Shown here piece after piece: positions 1 through 5,709 of a stretch of 7,450 bases of DNA. Source of the stretch: Gemmatimonadota bacterium. GTDB lineage: Bacteria > JAAXHH01. The stretch is taken from NCBI GenBank assembly GCA_026713285.1, contig JAPOOT010000164.1, positions 1 to 7,450 of the forward strand. The letters run 5' to 3'. The notes under the pieces are model-generated. The model was not told the DNA's origin. It saw only the letters and a program-made list of their open reading frames with translations, and did not search any database. The position numbers and the translations under genes were made by a program. Each line of letters opens with the position of its first letter. The stretch's first letter is position 1.

Positions 1-60
1 ATGTTGATCGAGCGGGTTGTGTCGTCGATTGGATCTGAGTCGATTGGACTTGATTTAACA

Positions 61-74
61 TGTACAATTGTACA
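61..74. promoter_or_regulatory. Perfect 14-bp palindrome upstream of the M24 gene
   Basis: TGTACAATTGTACA reads the same on both strands and lies 77 bp before the preferred ATG of the M24 peptidase gene. It contains TACAAT at 63-68, and a second TACAAT overlaps its right end at 71-76; either could serve as a -10 box, although no well-spaced -35 box is clear (TTGATT at 50-55 leaves only 15 bp to the second). The shape suits a dimeric repressor site overlapping a promoter. The regulator is unknown. Confidence 0.45.
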
Positions 75-84
75 ATACATGCCG

Positions 85-105
85 CTGCAGGTATGTTGCC
101 TGCAG
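85..105. promoter_or_regulatory. 7-bp inverted repeat in the M24 5' region
   Basis: CTGCAGG at 85-91 and CCTGCAG at 99-105 are perfect inverted arms around a 7-nt loop. The repeat lies between the palindrome at 61-74 and the ATG at 152, so it could form a hairpin in the leader RNA or be a second protein site. There is no T-run, so it is not a terminator. Confidence 0.35.
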
Positions 106-151
106 TTATTACATATTCAGCAGGACAGAACCCAAAGCGAGTGGCATCCGG

Positions 152-1291
152 ATGACCGCTTCACCCGATAACGAGGCCGTTCTGCTCATCGCGGACAGCG
201 AAAGCAGTGCCGACATGCTGTACGCAACAGGACTGTTCGTGCCGGACCCTTTCACCTACCTGCGGGTGGCCGGCCGGTCGACCATCATGATGAGCGACCT
301 GGAGATCGACCGCGCACGAGCCCAGTCGAAGGTCGATGAAGTCGTATCGCTCACCGACTACACGGACCGCGCGAAGGGAAACGGAAAGGCGGACCCGGGA
401 CTCGTGGACGCCGTCATCGAGTTGCTCCGGGACCGGGAAGTGAAAGGCGTCAGAGTGCCGTACGGCTTCCCCCTGGGGTACGCGGATAAACTACGGTATC
501 GAGGATTCGAGGTGGCGGCGAAAGAGGATCCCTTCTGGGACGAGCGGCCGGTGAAGTCCAACGACGAGGTGGCGGCCATCTCGGAAGTTTCGCGCCACAC
601 GGAAGACGCCCTGCGCATGGCCTTCGGCCTCCTCTCCGAGGCCGCCGTGAAAGACGGCGTCCTCCATGGTCCGGATGGTCCGCTGACTTCCGAATACATC
701 CGTACGTGCATCCACGTATTTTTGCTGGAACGGGACTGTATCGCCCAACACACCATCGTCGCGGGGGGCGTCCAGGGCTGCGACCCCCACAACGGAGGCT
801 CCGGTCTGTTGCGCGCCGGCGAGCCCATCATCTTCGACCTCTTCCCCAAGTCCACGAAGACCGGCTACTTCGCCGACATCACCCGCACCGTGGCGAAGGG
901 TCCGGTATCCGACGTGTTCCGGCGGCTGTACGATACGGTGCTGGAAGGACAGGAAACCGCACTCTCGCGAGTAAGGGCCGGCGTGGACGGCCAGGAGATC
1001 CACGGGGAAGTGGAACGGCTGTTCGAAAGCAGGGGCTACGAGACAGGCGCGAAGGACGGACGTATGCAGGGCTTCTTCCACGGAACCGGCCACGGCTTTG
1101 GCCTGGAAATCCACGAACCGCCCCGTATCTCGAAAGTGTCGCAGACCCTTGTTGCCGGACACGTCGTGACCGTGGAACCGGGTCTTTACTACCCCGGCCT
1201 CGGCGGCGGTGTTCGGATCGAGGACAACGTGGTCGTAACCGAATCCGGGTGCGTCAACCTGACACGGCTGGAGAAGGTGTTCAAGGTGTAG
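152..1291 (+). CDS. M24 family metallopeptidase (Xaa-Pro peptidase-like)
   Basis: This is a 379-residue cytoplasmic metallopeptidase of the creatinase/prolidase/methionine-aminopeptidase fold, likely cleaving N-terminal residues next to proline. Residues 1 to about 140 form the less conserved N-terminal domain. The C-terminal catalytic domain keeps all five expected metal ligands: Asp229 (IIFD), Asp242 (FADITRT), His314 (HGTGHGFG), Glu342 (TVEPG) and Glu357 (RIEDN). His310 and His321 (EIHEPP) match the conserved active-site histidines. The two aspartates are 13 residues apart, slightly wider than the 11 of classical members. The frame is open upstream to an ATG at 68, but the added 28 residues are Cys/Tyr-rich and would be read through the palindrome and hairpin, so I prefer the ATG at 152, despite a weak ribosome site. 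The exact substrate cannot be told from sequence. A degraded relative lies at 4063-4228. Confidence 0.93.
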   Translation: MTASPDNEAVLLIADSESSADMLYATGLFVPDPFTYLRVAGRSTIMMSDLEIDRARAQSKVDEVVSLTDYTDRAKGNGKADPGLVDAVIELLRDREVKGVRVPYGFPLGYADKLRYRGFEVAAKEDPFWDERPVKSNDEVAAISEVSRHTEDALRMAFGLLSEAAVKDGVLHGPDGPLTSEYIRTCIHVFLLERDCIAQHTIVAGGVQGCDPHNGGSGLLRAGEPIIFDLFPKSTKTGYFADITRTVAKGPVSDVFRRLYDTVLEGQETALSRVRAGVDGQEIHGEVERLFESRGYETGAKDGRMQGFFHGTGHGFGLEIHEPPRISKVSQTLVAGHVVTVEPGLYYPGLGGGVRIEDNVVVTESGCVNLTRLEKVFKV

Positions 1292-1321
1292 CTAAGAACG
1301 AAAAAACCAACAACTCACCGT

Positions 1322-1342
1322 TTGACTGAAAACTAAAGTCAA
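1322..1342. other. Small inverted repeat between convergent genes
   Basis: TTGACT at 1322-1327 and AGTCAA at 1337-1342 are perfect 6-bp arms with a 9-nt loop, in the 101-bp gap between the convergent M24 and membrane-protein genes. The stem is short and AT-rich with no T-tract, so it is at best a weak terminator. Nothing else is visible in this gap. Confidence 0.2.
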
Positions 1343-1392
1343 TGATCCCAAACCACCGTATGAAGAACGTTAAACCCGGGATCTACGCACCT

Positions 1393-2127
1393 TTACCGCC
1401 ATTCTCCGGTCAGGAATCTCACATAAACTTCCTCGTTAAAAATACGAGATGAAACGATTTCCTGCCTTGAGATAGTCACGGCAAAATCCCCGGACTCCAG
1501 ACCTAATACGTTTTTGAGGTATCTTTCATCGATTGGTTCACTTACCCACTCATAGTGCGTTTTGTAGTGTGGTTCCAGAGTCGCTTCATCTCGGTAGCCG
1601 CTCATGAAAGGTAGAATGCGTATGAACTGGTCCGTGCTTAATCTGGGTCCCGGACTACTAATTGGAAGACCCACGTAGACCTTTCTATTCTTCAATGTAA
1701 TCTCAATCATCTTATCACGCTTGTTGCATTCCCGCATCAGAAGACTCAGAAAATCCCCCATTTCGGCAGCCACCTCTGCCTCTACTTCCTCCTTATCTGA
1801 ACGCCAGTTTTTGATCCGAGCTACGCCCCAACAAAGACCGATGGAAATCCAGCCAGTCAAAAACTGAAATTGGATAGCGGGGATGTTACCGATGGGAACC
1901 CAGGCAGTTAAAAACTGAATGTGGTTAACGAGGATGTTTGGCAGGTAAGAAGACAGTAACCAGGCGATCAGGTAGGCAACTGGATAGGAGAAGATACCAA
2001 TTACTGCAGATCGAAACAGGACATGGTATCCTGATTCTCTGTTGATCTGGGATCTGTATTTATATGACGTTCTGTGATAAACGTACCCACTCAACGCCGG
2101 AATAAATACAGATTCAATTCCTCCCAT
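1393..2127 (-). CDS. Hypothetical membrane protein with a cytoplasmic C-terminal domain
   Basis: I do not recognise this 244-residue protein by name. A positively charged N-terminal region with several Tyr and Arg precedes a hydrophobic segment at about residues 39-62 and a second at about 68-100, suggesting two membrane spans. An acidic linker (about 108-122) leads to a soluble C-terminal half with TLKNRKVYVGLP and ILPFMSGYRD. I recall that combination, without being able to verify it, from uncharacterised bacterial membrane proteins in which the lysine/valine strand resembles a small beta-barrel. Residues 64-97 are two 17-residue tandem repeats. The start has a good ribosome site (AAGGAG, 5 nt before ATG) inside the preceding small gene, and the two frames overlap by 14 nt, so translation is probably coupled. 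Base composition is clearly more AT-rich than in the neighbours, suggesting acquisition. Confidence 0.8.
   Translation of the reverse strand: MGGIESVFIPALSGYVYHRTSYKYRSQINRESGYHVLFRSAVIGIFSYPVAYLIAWLLSSYLPNILVNHIQFLTAWVPIGNIPAIQFQFLTGWISIGLCWGVARIKNWRSDKEEVEAEVAAEMGDFLSLLMRECNKRDKMIEITLKNRKVYVGLPISSPGPRLSTDQFIRILPFMSGYRDEATLEPHYKTHYEWVSEPIDERYLKNVLGLESGDFAVTISRQEIVSSRIFNEEVYVRFLTGEWR
1838..1939 (-). repeat. 51-bp in-frame tandem duplication inside the membrane-protein gene
   Basis: Positions 1838-1888 and 1889-1939 are two adjacent 51-bp units that match at 41 of 51 positions by my count. They encode 17-residue repeats, NILVNHIQFLTAWVPIG followed by NIPAIQFQFLTGWISIG, with 9 of 17 residues identical. 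Both lie in the predicted membrane region, so the duplication lengthens or creates the second span. DNA identity (about 80%) exceeds protein identity (53%), so many differences change the amino acid. Confidence 0.85.
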
Positions 2128-2275
2128 CGGACTCCTTCTTGTCCATTATGTTGCGAAGTTTGCTTATAGTTTTACGGACTTCGGGTTTCTTGACATAGGA
2201 GTTTATATCGACCTCAAACCCACCGTATTCCCGAACGCGAATGTAGGAAACATCCTTCTTGGAGTCCTTAGCCAT
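2114..2275 (-). CDS. Small 53-residue charged protein
   Basis: The ATG at 2275 is preceded by GAGGTG at a normal ribosome-site distance and opens a 53-codon frame ending in TGA at 2114-2116. The product begins MAKDSKKDVSYIRVREYGGF, continues EVDINSYVKKPEVRKTISKL and ends in a lysine/aspartate-rich tail. It is highly charged, with no membrane segment or signal peptide; residues about 31-47 could form an amphipathic helix. It overlaps the membrane-protein gene by 14 nt, and the ribosome site of that gene lies inside its last codons, so the two form a coupled unit behind the promoter at 2357-2433. Function is unknown. The spacing, ribosome site and overlap are why I believe it is real rather than chance. 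Confidence 0.68.
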   Translation of the reverse strand: MAKDSKKDVSYIRVREYGGFEVDINSYVKKPEVRKTISKLRNIMDKKESDGRN

Positions 2276-2356
2276 CTTGGCACCTCGGGGAAGAATCAGG
2301 GTATGGGTGGAATGGGAGGTATATTTTCAAGTAACGTACCACAAGGTTCGGCGTCA

Positions 2357-2433
2357 ATATCAAACCTCACACTTCATATAGTCAAAATGAAGTGGATAAT
2401 CTCGTGATTTTGGATAGCGTTCACGAGTATTAG
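2357..2433 (-). promoter_or_regulatory. Promoter and operator of the small-protein/membrane-protein unit
   Basis: Reading leftward: CTCGT at 2423-2427 and ACGAG at 2401-2405 (reverse complement) form a dyad with a 17-bp gap, extended by two bases to CTCGTGA/TCACGAG. Thirteen bp further comes TTTTGAC (2381-2387), giving a -35 box TTGACT at 2380-2385. With a 17-bp spacer the -10 would be TGATAT (2357-2362), which is weak. A second perfect dyad, CACTTCAT/ATGAAGTG (2370-2377 and 2387-2394), brackets the -35 box. The arrangement matches the fic upstream region at 5733-5780, with 41 of 58 positions identical without a gap. About 80 nt of leader would separate it from the ATG at 2275. Confidence 0.6.
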
Positions 2434-2441
2434 GCAAGGAA

Positions 2442-2474
2442 ACTGAGACCGATATGACGAAAAGAAGTCTCAGT
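2442..2474 (-). terminator. Possible terminator hairpin of the serine hydrolase gene
   Basis: ACTGAGAC (2442-2449) and GTCTCAGT (2467-2474) are perfect 8-bp arms around a 17-nt loop. The right arm includes the stop codon of the leftward serine hydrolase gene. In the leftward direction the stem is followed by TTTCCTTG, only a weak T-run, so termination is uncertain. Confidence 0.35.
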
Positions 2475-3759
2475 CCACCAGCGCCTGGTAGATGAGCGCC
2501 CAGAGACGTTGGTGGTCGTCGAGACCCTGGGCGGGAATGACCTGCGTCATGTACGAAACCACCAGTTCTTCCGCCGGATCGACCCAGTACGTGGAGTGAT
2601 ACGCCCCGCCCCATGCGTACGTCCCCGGTGAACCCGGCAACCCGCTCCAGCCGATCTCTTCCGTGATGCCGAACCCCAGGCCGAATCCGCCCCCGTCTCC
2701 CTGCCACGCGTCGCGGACGTGATCGACGGTCATGAGTTCCACGGTCTTGGGCGACAGGATACGCGCCCCGTCCAGCGTGCCCCCGCGGCGGAGCGCCTCG
2801 AGGAATCGGGCGTAATCTCCCGGCGTGGAGACGAGCCCCGCGCCGCCCGAGAAGCTCTTGCGCGGTCCCTCCAGATACATGCCCTGCCCGACCATGTGAC
2901 CCGGGTCGGGCGCGCGCGCCATCCCGTTTTCCTCCGTCACCGAGTACACGACAGTCAGGCGGCCCGCTTTCTCAGGTGGCACGTAGAAGTGTGTATCCAC
3001 CATGCCCAGTGGCTCGATAATCTCGGCCCGCAGGAATTCGTCCAGCGGCATGCCGGAAGCCCGCTCGATCACCACACCCAGGATATCCGTGGCGTAGCCG
3101 TATACGAACTTCTCACCCGGTTGGGCGTCCATGGGCAGGTTTCCCATGCGTTCGACGGTTTCGGCGATCGGTTCGTCGCGATCGGCGAAATACCAGCCCA
3201 CTATGCCGGCCTCCTCCCAGCGCTCGGCGCCGGGGCCCCAGCCATACCCGATGCCGGCGGAGTGCGTGAGCAGGTCGCGCACCGTGATCTTGCGATCGGC
3301 GGGAACCGTCTCGAATCCCCCGTCCTCATTGCTCACGGCGACGGTCGTGCTGTCGAATTCGGGGATGAAGTCACCCAGATCCTGGTCGATCAGCAGGCGT
3401 CCTTTCTCCTGCAGTATCATCACGCCCACCGAAATAATCGCCTTGGTCTGGGATGCGATGCGGAAAAGGTCCGTAACCTCGAGCGGTTCCCCCGCCTCGC
3501 GGTCCCGGTAGCCGAAGGCCCTGGCGTAGACCACGTGCCCGCGCCGTCCGATCACCAGCGCGGCGCCCGGCAGCCGTTCTTCCTCGACGTACGCTTCTAG
3601 CGCCGCGTCGATGCGTGCGAGCCGTTCGGAAGAAACGCCCGCCTCCTCGGGGCTGGCCGGAGCGAAAGTCTGAGCGAACGCCGGCGGAGCGTCGTGCGCG
3701 TAGAAGAGCAACGCCGCGAGCAACGGAAGCAGGGCGCGGAAGCGTGGTATCGACAACAT
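2470..3759 (-). CDS. Exported serine hydrolase, beta-lactamase/esterase family (PF00144-type)
   Basis: From the ATG at 3759 this is a 429-residue protein. Residues 1-29 are a signal peptide: an Arg-containing start, a hydrophobic core LLPLLAALLFY, and AFA before the likely cut at Gln30, so the enzyme acts outside the inner membrane. The acyl-serine motif is S103-Q-T-K106, the second motif is Y220-G-Y222 (where class C beta-lactamases have YxN), and the third-motif region is GGAYHSTYW around His388, replacing KTG. RDLLTHSAG and IEPLGM are typical of this family. These features point to an esterase, D-amino peptidase or similar hydrolase rather than a true antibiotic-resistance beta-lactamase; substrate unknown. 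The start is ambiguous: an upstream in-frame ATG at 3843 has a far better ribosome site (AGGAG, 5 nt away) but places 28 polar residues before the signal peptide. Confidence 0.9.
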   Translation of the reverse strand: MLSIPRFRALLPLLAALLFYAHDAPPAFAQTFAPASPEEAGVSSERLARIDAALEAYVEEERLPGAALVIGRRGHVVYARAFGYRDREAGEPLEVTDLFRIASQTKAIISVGVMILQEKGRLLIDQDLGDFIPEFDSTTVAVSNEDGGFETVPADRKITVRDLLTHSAGIGYGWGPGAERWEEAGIVGWYFADRDEPIAETVERMGNLPMDAQPGEKFVYGYATDILGVVIERASGMPLDEFLRAEIIEPLGMVDTHFYVPPEKAGRLTVVYSVTEENGMARAPDPGHMVGQGMYLEGPRKSFSGGAGLVSTPGDYARFLEALRRGGTLDGARILSPKTVELMTVDHVRDAWQGDGGGFGLGFGITEEIGWSGLPGSPGTYAWGGAYHSTYWVDPAEELVVSYMTQVIPAQGLDDHQRLWALIYQALVD

Positions 3760-3840
3760 GGATCCGTTCCGTATTGTATTGCAGTTGTTTCTATGCTGGG
3801 TCGGCGTTACGTTCAGGGTCTCTTTGGCGTCGTATGGTTT

Positions 3841-3853
3841 CATTGCTACTCCT
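3841..3853 (-). promoter_or_regulatory. Strong ribosome site and alternative start for the serine hydrolase
   Basis: On the minus strand AGGAG (3849-3853) lies 5 nt before ATG (3841-3843), in frame with the serine hydrolase. It overlaps the TAG stop of the hybrid fic-remnant frame that ends at 3846. A similar string, AGGAGTAGCAAT, fronts the cupin start at 4369. Either translation begins here, giving a longer N-terminus, or this supports a short leader. Confidence 0.5.
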
Positions 3854-3904
3854 GGAAAATACGCGGGAAATTACGCTTCACATAGCGCCTACGATGTGCC
3901 ATGC

Positions 3905-4019
3905 AGGTCATGTACCACTCCCTGCCTTTTCTCAAGGTATCGTATTCACGTTTCAGCGAATGGATGCGGTCATTCAATAGGCGCGTGGCAGCCATCTTAC
4001 AGGGGGCGCGTGGCAGCCT
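3905..4019 (-). pseudogene. fic remnant: 5' end only
   Basis: On the minus strand the frame running from about 3995 to the stop at 3846 contains DRIHSLKREYDTLRKGRE, which matches NRIHSLKREFDILRKGKD at residues 9-26 of the intact Fic protein (4810-5703). DNA similarity starts near 3905, continues to the right through the start region and runs on into the promoter. Beyond about residue 28 the similarity stops, and the frame enters unrelated sequence ending in a TAG two nt before the ATG at 3843. The Fic core with the HxFxDGNGR motif is absent, so no AMP-transferase can be made. The position equal to the intact start codon reads CTT instead of CAT on the plus strand, so the original start is lost; an ATG at 3993-3995 could still give a hybrid 49-residue peptide. 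Confidence 0.8.
3980..4018. repeat. 14-bp direct repeat, 25-bp period
   Basis: GGCGCGTGGCAGCC occurs at 3980-3993 and again at 4005-4018, in the start region of the fic remnant. The intact fic gene has one related stretch here, so this is a local duplication in the remnant. It shifts the original start away from the rest of the frame. Confidence 0.75.
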
Positions 4020-4026
4020 TATGGTA

Positions 4027-4063
4027 AAGTTAGTCCATTCACTTGTTGTTGTCAAAACCATGT
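4027..4063 (-). promoter_or_regulatory. Surviving promoter of the fic remnant
   Basis: Reading leftward, TTTTGACAACAACAAGTGAA (4038-4057) matches TTTTGACAATAACAAGTGAA in front of the intact fic gene at 19 of 20 positions, and the match continues with ACTAAC/ACTAAT. The -35 box is TTGACA (4050-4055); a 17-bp spacer leads to TAACTT (4027-4032). The upstream dyad of the intact fic region is missing: similarity ends at about 4062, where M24-derived sequence begins. It points toward the serine hydrolase gene and could feed it. Confidence 0.65.
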
Positions 4064-4228
4064 TCCGGTACCAGCGAACCGTTGAAGCCAACGACCAGGC
4101 GGCGGCCATCTCCGAGGTTGCCCGGCACCGATCGTCGCCGGGGGCGTCCCGCCCGGGGCGTCCAGAACTGCGATCGCCACAACGTAGGCTCCGGAATACG
4201 TCGGACCGGCGAGCCGATTATCTTCGAC
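4063..4228 (+). pseudogene. Degraded M24 peptidase fragments
   Basis: Two pieces of a relative of the window's M24 gene are joined here. The first (4063-4128) reads FRYQRTVEANDQAAAISEVA, matching FWDERPVKSNDEVAAISEVS at 533-598 of the intact gene. The second (about 4129-4228) reads in another frame CDRHNVGSGIRRTGEPIIFD, matching CDPHNGGSGLLRAGEPIIFD near 780-838. About 150 bp between them is missing, with CAC at both edges of the deletion. A 14-bp tandem duplication (4137-4163) breaks the frame. The N-terminal domain and the metal-ligand end (His and Glu motifs) are absent, so this is non-functional. It begins exactly where similarity to the fic promoter ends. Confidence 0.85.
4137..4163. repeat. 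14-bp tandem duplication in the M24 remnant
   Basis: GGGGCGTCC occurs at 4141-4149 and 4155-4163, each preceded by GCC plus one base, a 14-bp period. The intact M24 gene has a single copy (GGGGCGTCC near 764-773). The duplication is not a multiple of three and accounts for a frameshift. Confidence 0.7.
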
Positions 4229-4355
4229 CGAAGCATATTGGCTGGAAAGGCTGTCAGATACCTTGACCCGCCAGGGGAAACAAACGACCTTACAACAAGG
4301 GAATCGAAATGACGCGATCAGTGGTCAGCGCTCTACACAGTTCACCTGTTTCCGC

Positions 4356-4361
4356 AAGGAG
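4356..4361 (+). promoter_or_regulatory. Ribosome site that decides the cupin start
   Basis: AAGGAG lies 7 nt before the ATG at 4369. An in-frame ATG 60 nt upstream (4309) lacks such a site, so the downstream ATG is preferred. Confidence 0.7.
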
Positions 4362-4368
4362 TAGCAAT

Positions 4369-4755
4369 ATGAAGCAGGACTTTGAACGGCCTTTTCGACC
4401 AACCGAGACAGCCGGTTCCAACGTCACGTCTTTTTCGCTGTTGGAAATAGCGGGCCAACTGATGAAAGAGGATGTCATCAACCATTCGGGAAAGAACTCA
4501 CTTACCCTGGCCCGCGGGAATGACTTGACCGTAGTGCTACTGGTGCTCAAGGACCAGGCCGTTCTGCACGAACACAGCGCTCCCGGACCCATCTCGGTTA
4601 CGGTCCTGTCCGGCCACATCGAGTTTTCTACGAAACCCGAGTCATTCAGTCTGAGGACTGGGGACAACACCGTATGCGCCGCGCACTTGCCGCATAGTGT
4701 CAAGGCACAGGAAGACAGTGCCTTCCTGCTCGTGATCGGGGGAAGAGTGGATTGA
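4369..4755 (+). CDS. Small single-domain cupin protein
   Basis: The 128-residue product is a single cupin beta-barrel, probably cytoplasmic. Cupin motif 1 is visible as VLHEHSAPGPISVTVLSG (His67 and His69 as metal ligands, glycine at 82), and motif 2 as LRTGDNTVCAAHLPHSV (His109 or His106). The glutamate usual after HxH in metal-binding cupins is not in the expected place, so metal binding may rest on histidines only. The ending EDSAFLLVI is typical of small cupins following the pattern 'PHxxxAxEDsafLL'. No signal peptide or fused domain is present, so it could be a sensor or binding protein or a small isomerase or dioxygenase; the sequence does not decide. It stands alone, 54 bp from the convergent fic stop. 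No clear promoter is visible in 4229-4355. Confidence 0.82.
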   Translation: MKQDFERPFRPTETAGSNVTSFSLLEIAGQLMKEDVINHSGKNSLTLARGNDLTVVLLVLKDQAVLHEHSAPGPISVTVLSGHIEFSTKPESFSLRTGDNTVCAAHLPHSVKAQEDSAFLLVIGGRVD

Positions 4756-4809
4756 AGGTCAGGGGGCGGACACGGAGAGGTCATTGCCGTTTTTCAACTC
4801 AACAAATCT

Positions 4810-5703
4810 TCAAGCGAATCTCGATGTAGATTCCCTCCCGATCTTCCAGACCCCTTTCTCACGAAACGCGGGAATGGACTGCCGACGGGCGGCGTTGGTG
4901 ACGGCAGGCGCAGACAGGCCGTTCTGCCTGATATAATCCGAAAGTCGAATGATCTCTGCACCTCTCAAGTAACTCAACCGTTTGTGCAGTGATTCCAACA
5001 GCCCAAGGAAAATGATACTTTCCATGGTCCTGGTCGAGGCGCTGTCTTCATATTCCCTGAACGCCTGGTAATACCTTTCCTTCTCGGAATTGCGTATGAT
5101 GATACGGGGCAGACCGAGTTGCAAAAGCTGGAAATTCGTAATCACCCGTCCCAGTCTGCCGTTTCCATCACAGAATGGATGTATATACTCAAAACCCAGG
5201 TGAAACAGCGCGATCTTGTCCAGAAAGTAGGAATCCAGGTCGCTGACATAGTCGATCAGGAGATTTTCCATCATGCGTTCCACGTGCTCGGGCGCAGGCG
5301 CAATATGCGTACCCACTCGCACGTATTCGCCTTTCTGCCGGAATCGTCCGGCGATGGAATCATCGATGCCGCCCATCAGCATCTGATGGAACCCCAGGAT
5401 AAGGGTCTCGCTCAATTCGCTGTCTTTCGCCCTGGCACGCTTGTATTCCATGACCCGCGCGAGGTTTTTAGCCTCGTAGACTTCACGGATGGATACGTTG
5501 CGGGAGAGCATCTGTTCCAACAGGATCCGCTCTGTTTCTTCGAGCGACAGCGTGGAATTCTCGATGGCGTTCGAGTTGTATACGCCCTCGGGTATCTCCA
5601 CCTCGTCGATCATGGACAAGAGCGAGTCCTTGCCTTTCCGCAAGATGTCGAATTCACGCTTCAGCGAATGGATGCGGTTTTTCATTGGTCGTGTGGAGGG
5701 CAT
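4810..5703 (-). CDS. fic: Fic-domain protein AMP-transferase, class II (self-inhibited)
   Basis: A 297-residue Fic protein that probably transfers AMP from ATP to hydroxyl groups of target proteins. The catalytic loop is complete: H175-P-F-C-D179-G-N-G-R183-L-G-R186. The inhibitory helix is N-terminal, S44-N-A-I-E48-N49, matching (S/T)xxxE(G/N) of class II Fic proteins, whose glutamate blocks productive ATP binding. The flap region, GEYVRVGTHIAPAPEHVERM (residues 125-144), fits the family. From about residue 247 the tail (LSDYIRQNGLSAPAVTNAAR, then FREKGVWKI) looks like a small helix-turn-helix or winged-helix domain. The start at 5703 has no ribosome site; with the promoter at 5710-5738 transcription would begin at or within a base or two of the ATG, so the mRNA may be leaderless. 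An ATG at 5685 is the alternative. A dead partial copy lies at 3905-4019. Targets are unknown. Confidence 0.93.
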   Translation of the reverse strand: MPSTRPMKNRIHSLKREFDILRKGKDSLLSMIDEVEIPEGVYNSNAIENSTLSLEETERILLEQMLSRNVSIREVYEAKNLARVMEYKRARAKDSELSETLILGFHQMLMGGIDDSIAGRFRQKGEYVRVGTHIAPAPEHVERMMENLLIDYVSDLDSYFLDKIALFHLGFEYIHPFCDGNGRLGRVITNFQLLQLGLPRIIIRNSEKERYYQAFREYEDSASTRTMESIIFLGLLESLHKRLSYLRGAEIIRLSDYIRQNGLSAPAVTNAARRQSIPAFREKGVWKIGRESTSRFA

Positions 5704-5709
5704 AGAGTT

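Noticed and set aside
68..151. N-terminal extension of the M24 peptidase from the ATG at 68
   Set aside because: The extra residues are unlike the family start and would be translated from the palindrome and hairpin; the ATG at 152 gives a normal N-terminus.
1..171. Open frame from the first base of the window, 56 codons
   Set aside because: It runs through the palindrome and the M24 start, has no visible ribosome site and no recognisable product; probably chance.
491..1162. 223-codon frame antisense to the M24 gene
   Set aside because: The sense frame carries all five metal ligands; the antisense product has no recognisable pattern.
1940..1990. Possible third unit of the 51-bp tandem repeat
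   Set aside because: Only scattered short matches (such as AACCAGGC and ACTGGATAG) appear, out of register; not enough to call a repeat.
2719..3600. Long 293-codon open frame on the + strand
   Set aside because: It lies fully antisense to the serine hydrolase, whose catalytic motifs are intact. High GC creates long antisense frames; the product has no recognisable domain.
2470..3759. True class C beta-lactamase conferring resistance
   Set aside because: The KTG motif is replaced by a His-containing stretch and the YxN motif is YGY; this fits esterase-like or peptidase-like relatives better.
3901..4266. 121-codon + strand frame joining fic-antisense sequence to M24-like residues
   Set aside because: It is an accidental read-through of the two remnants; the M24 similarity covers only about 22 residues before the frame shifts.
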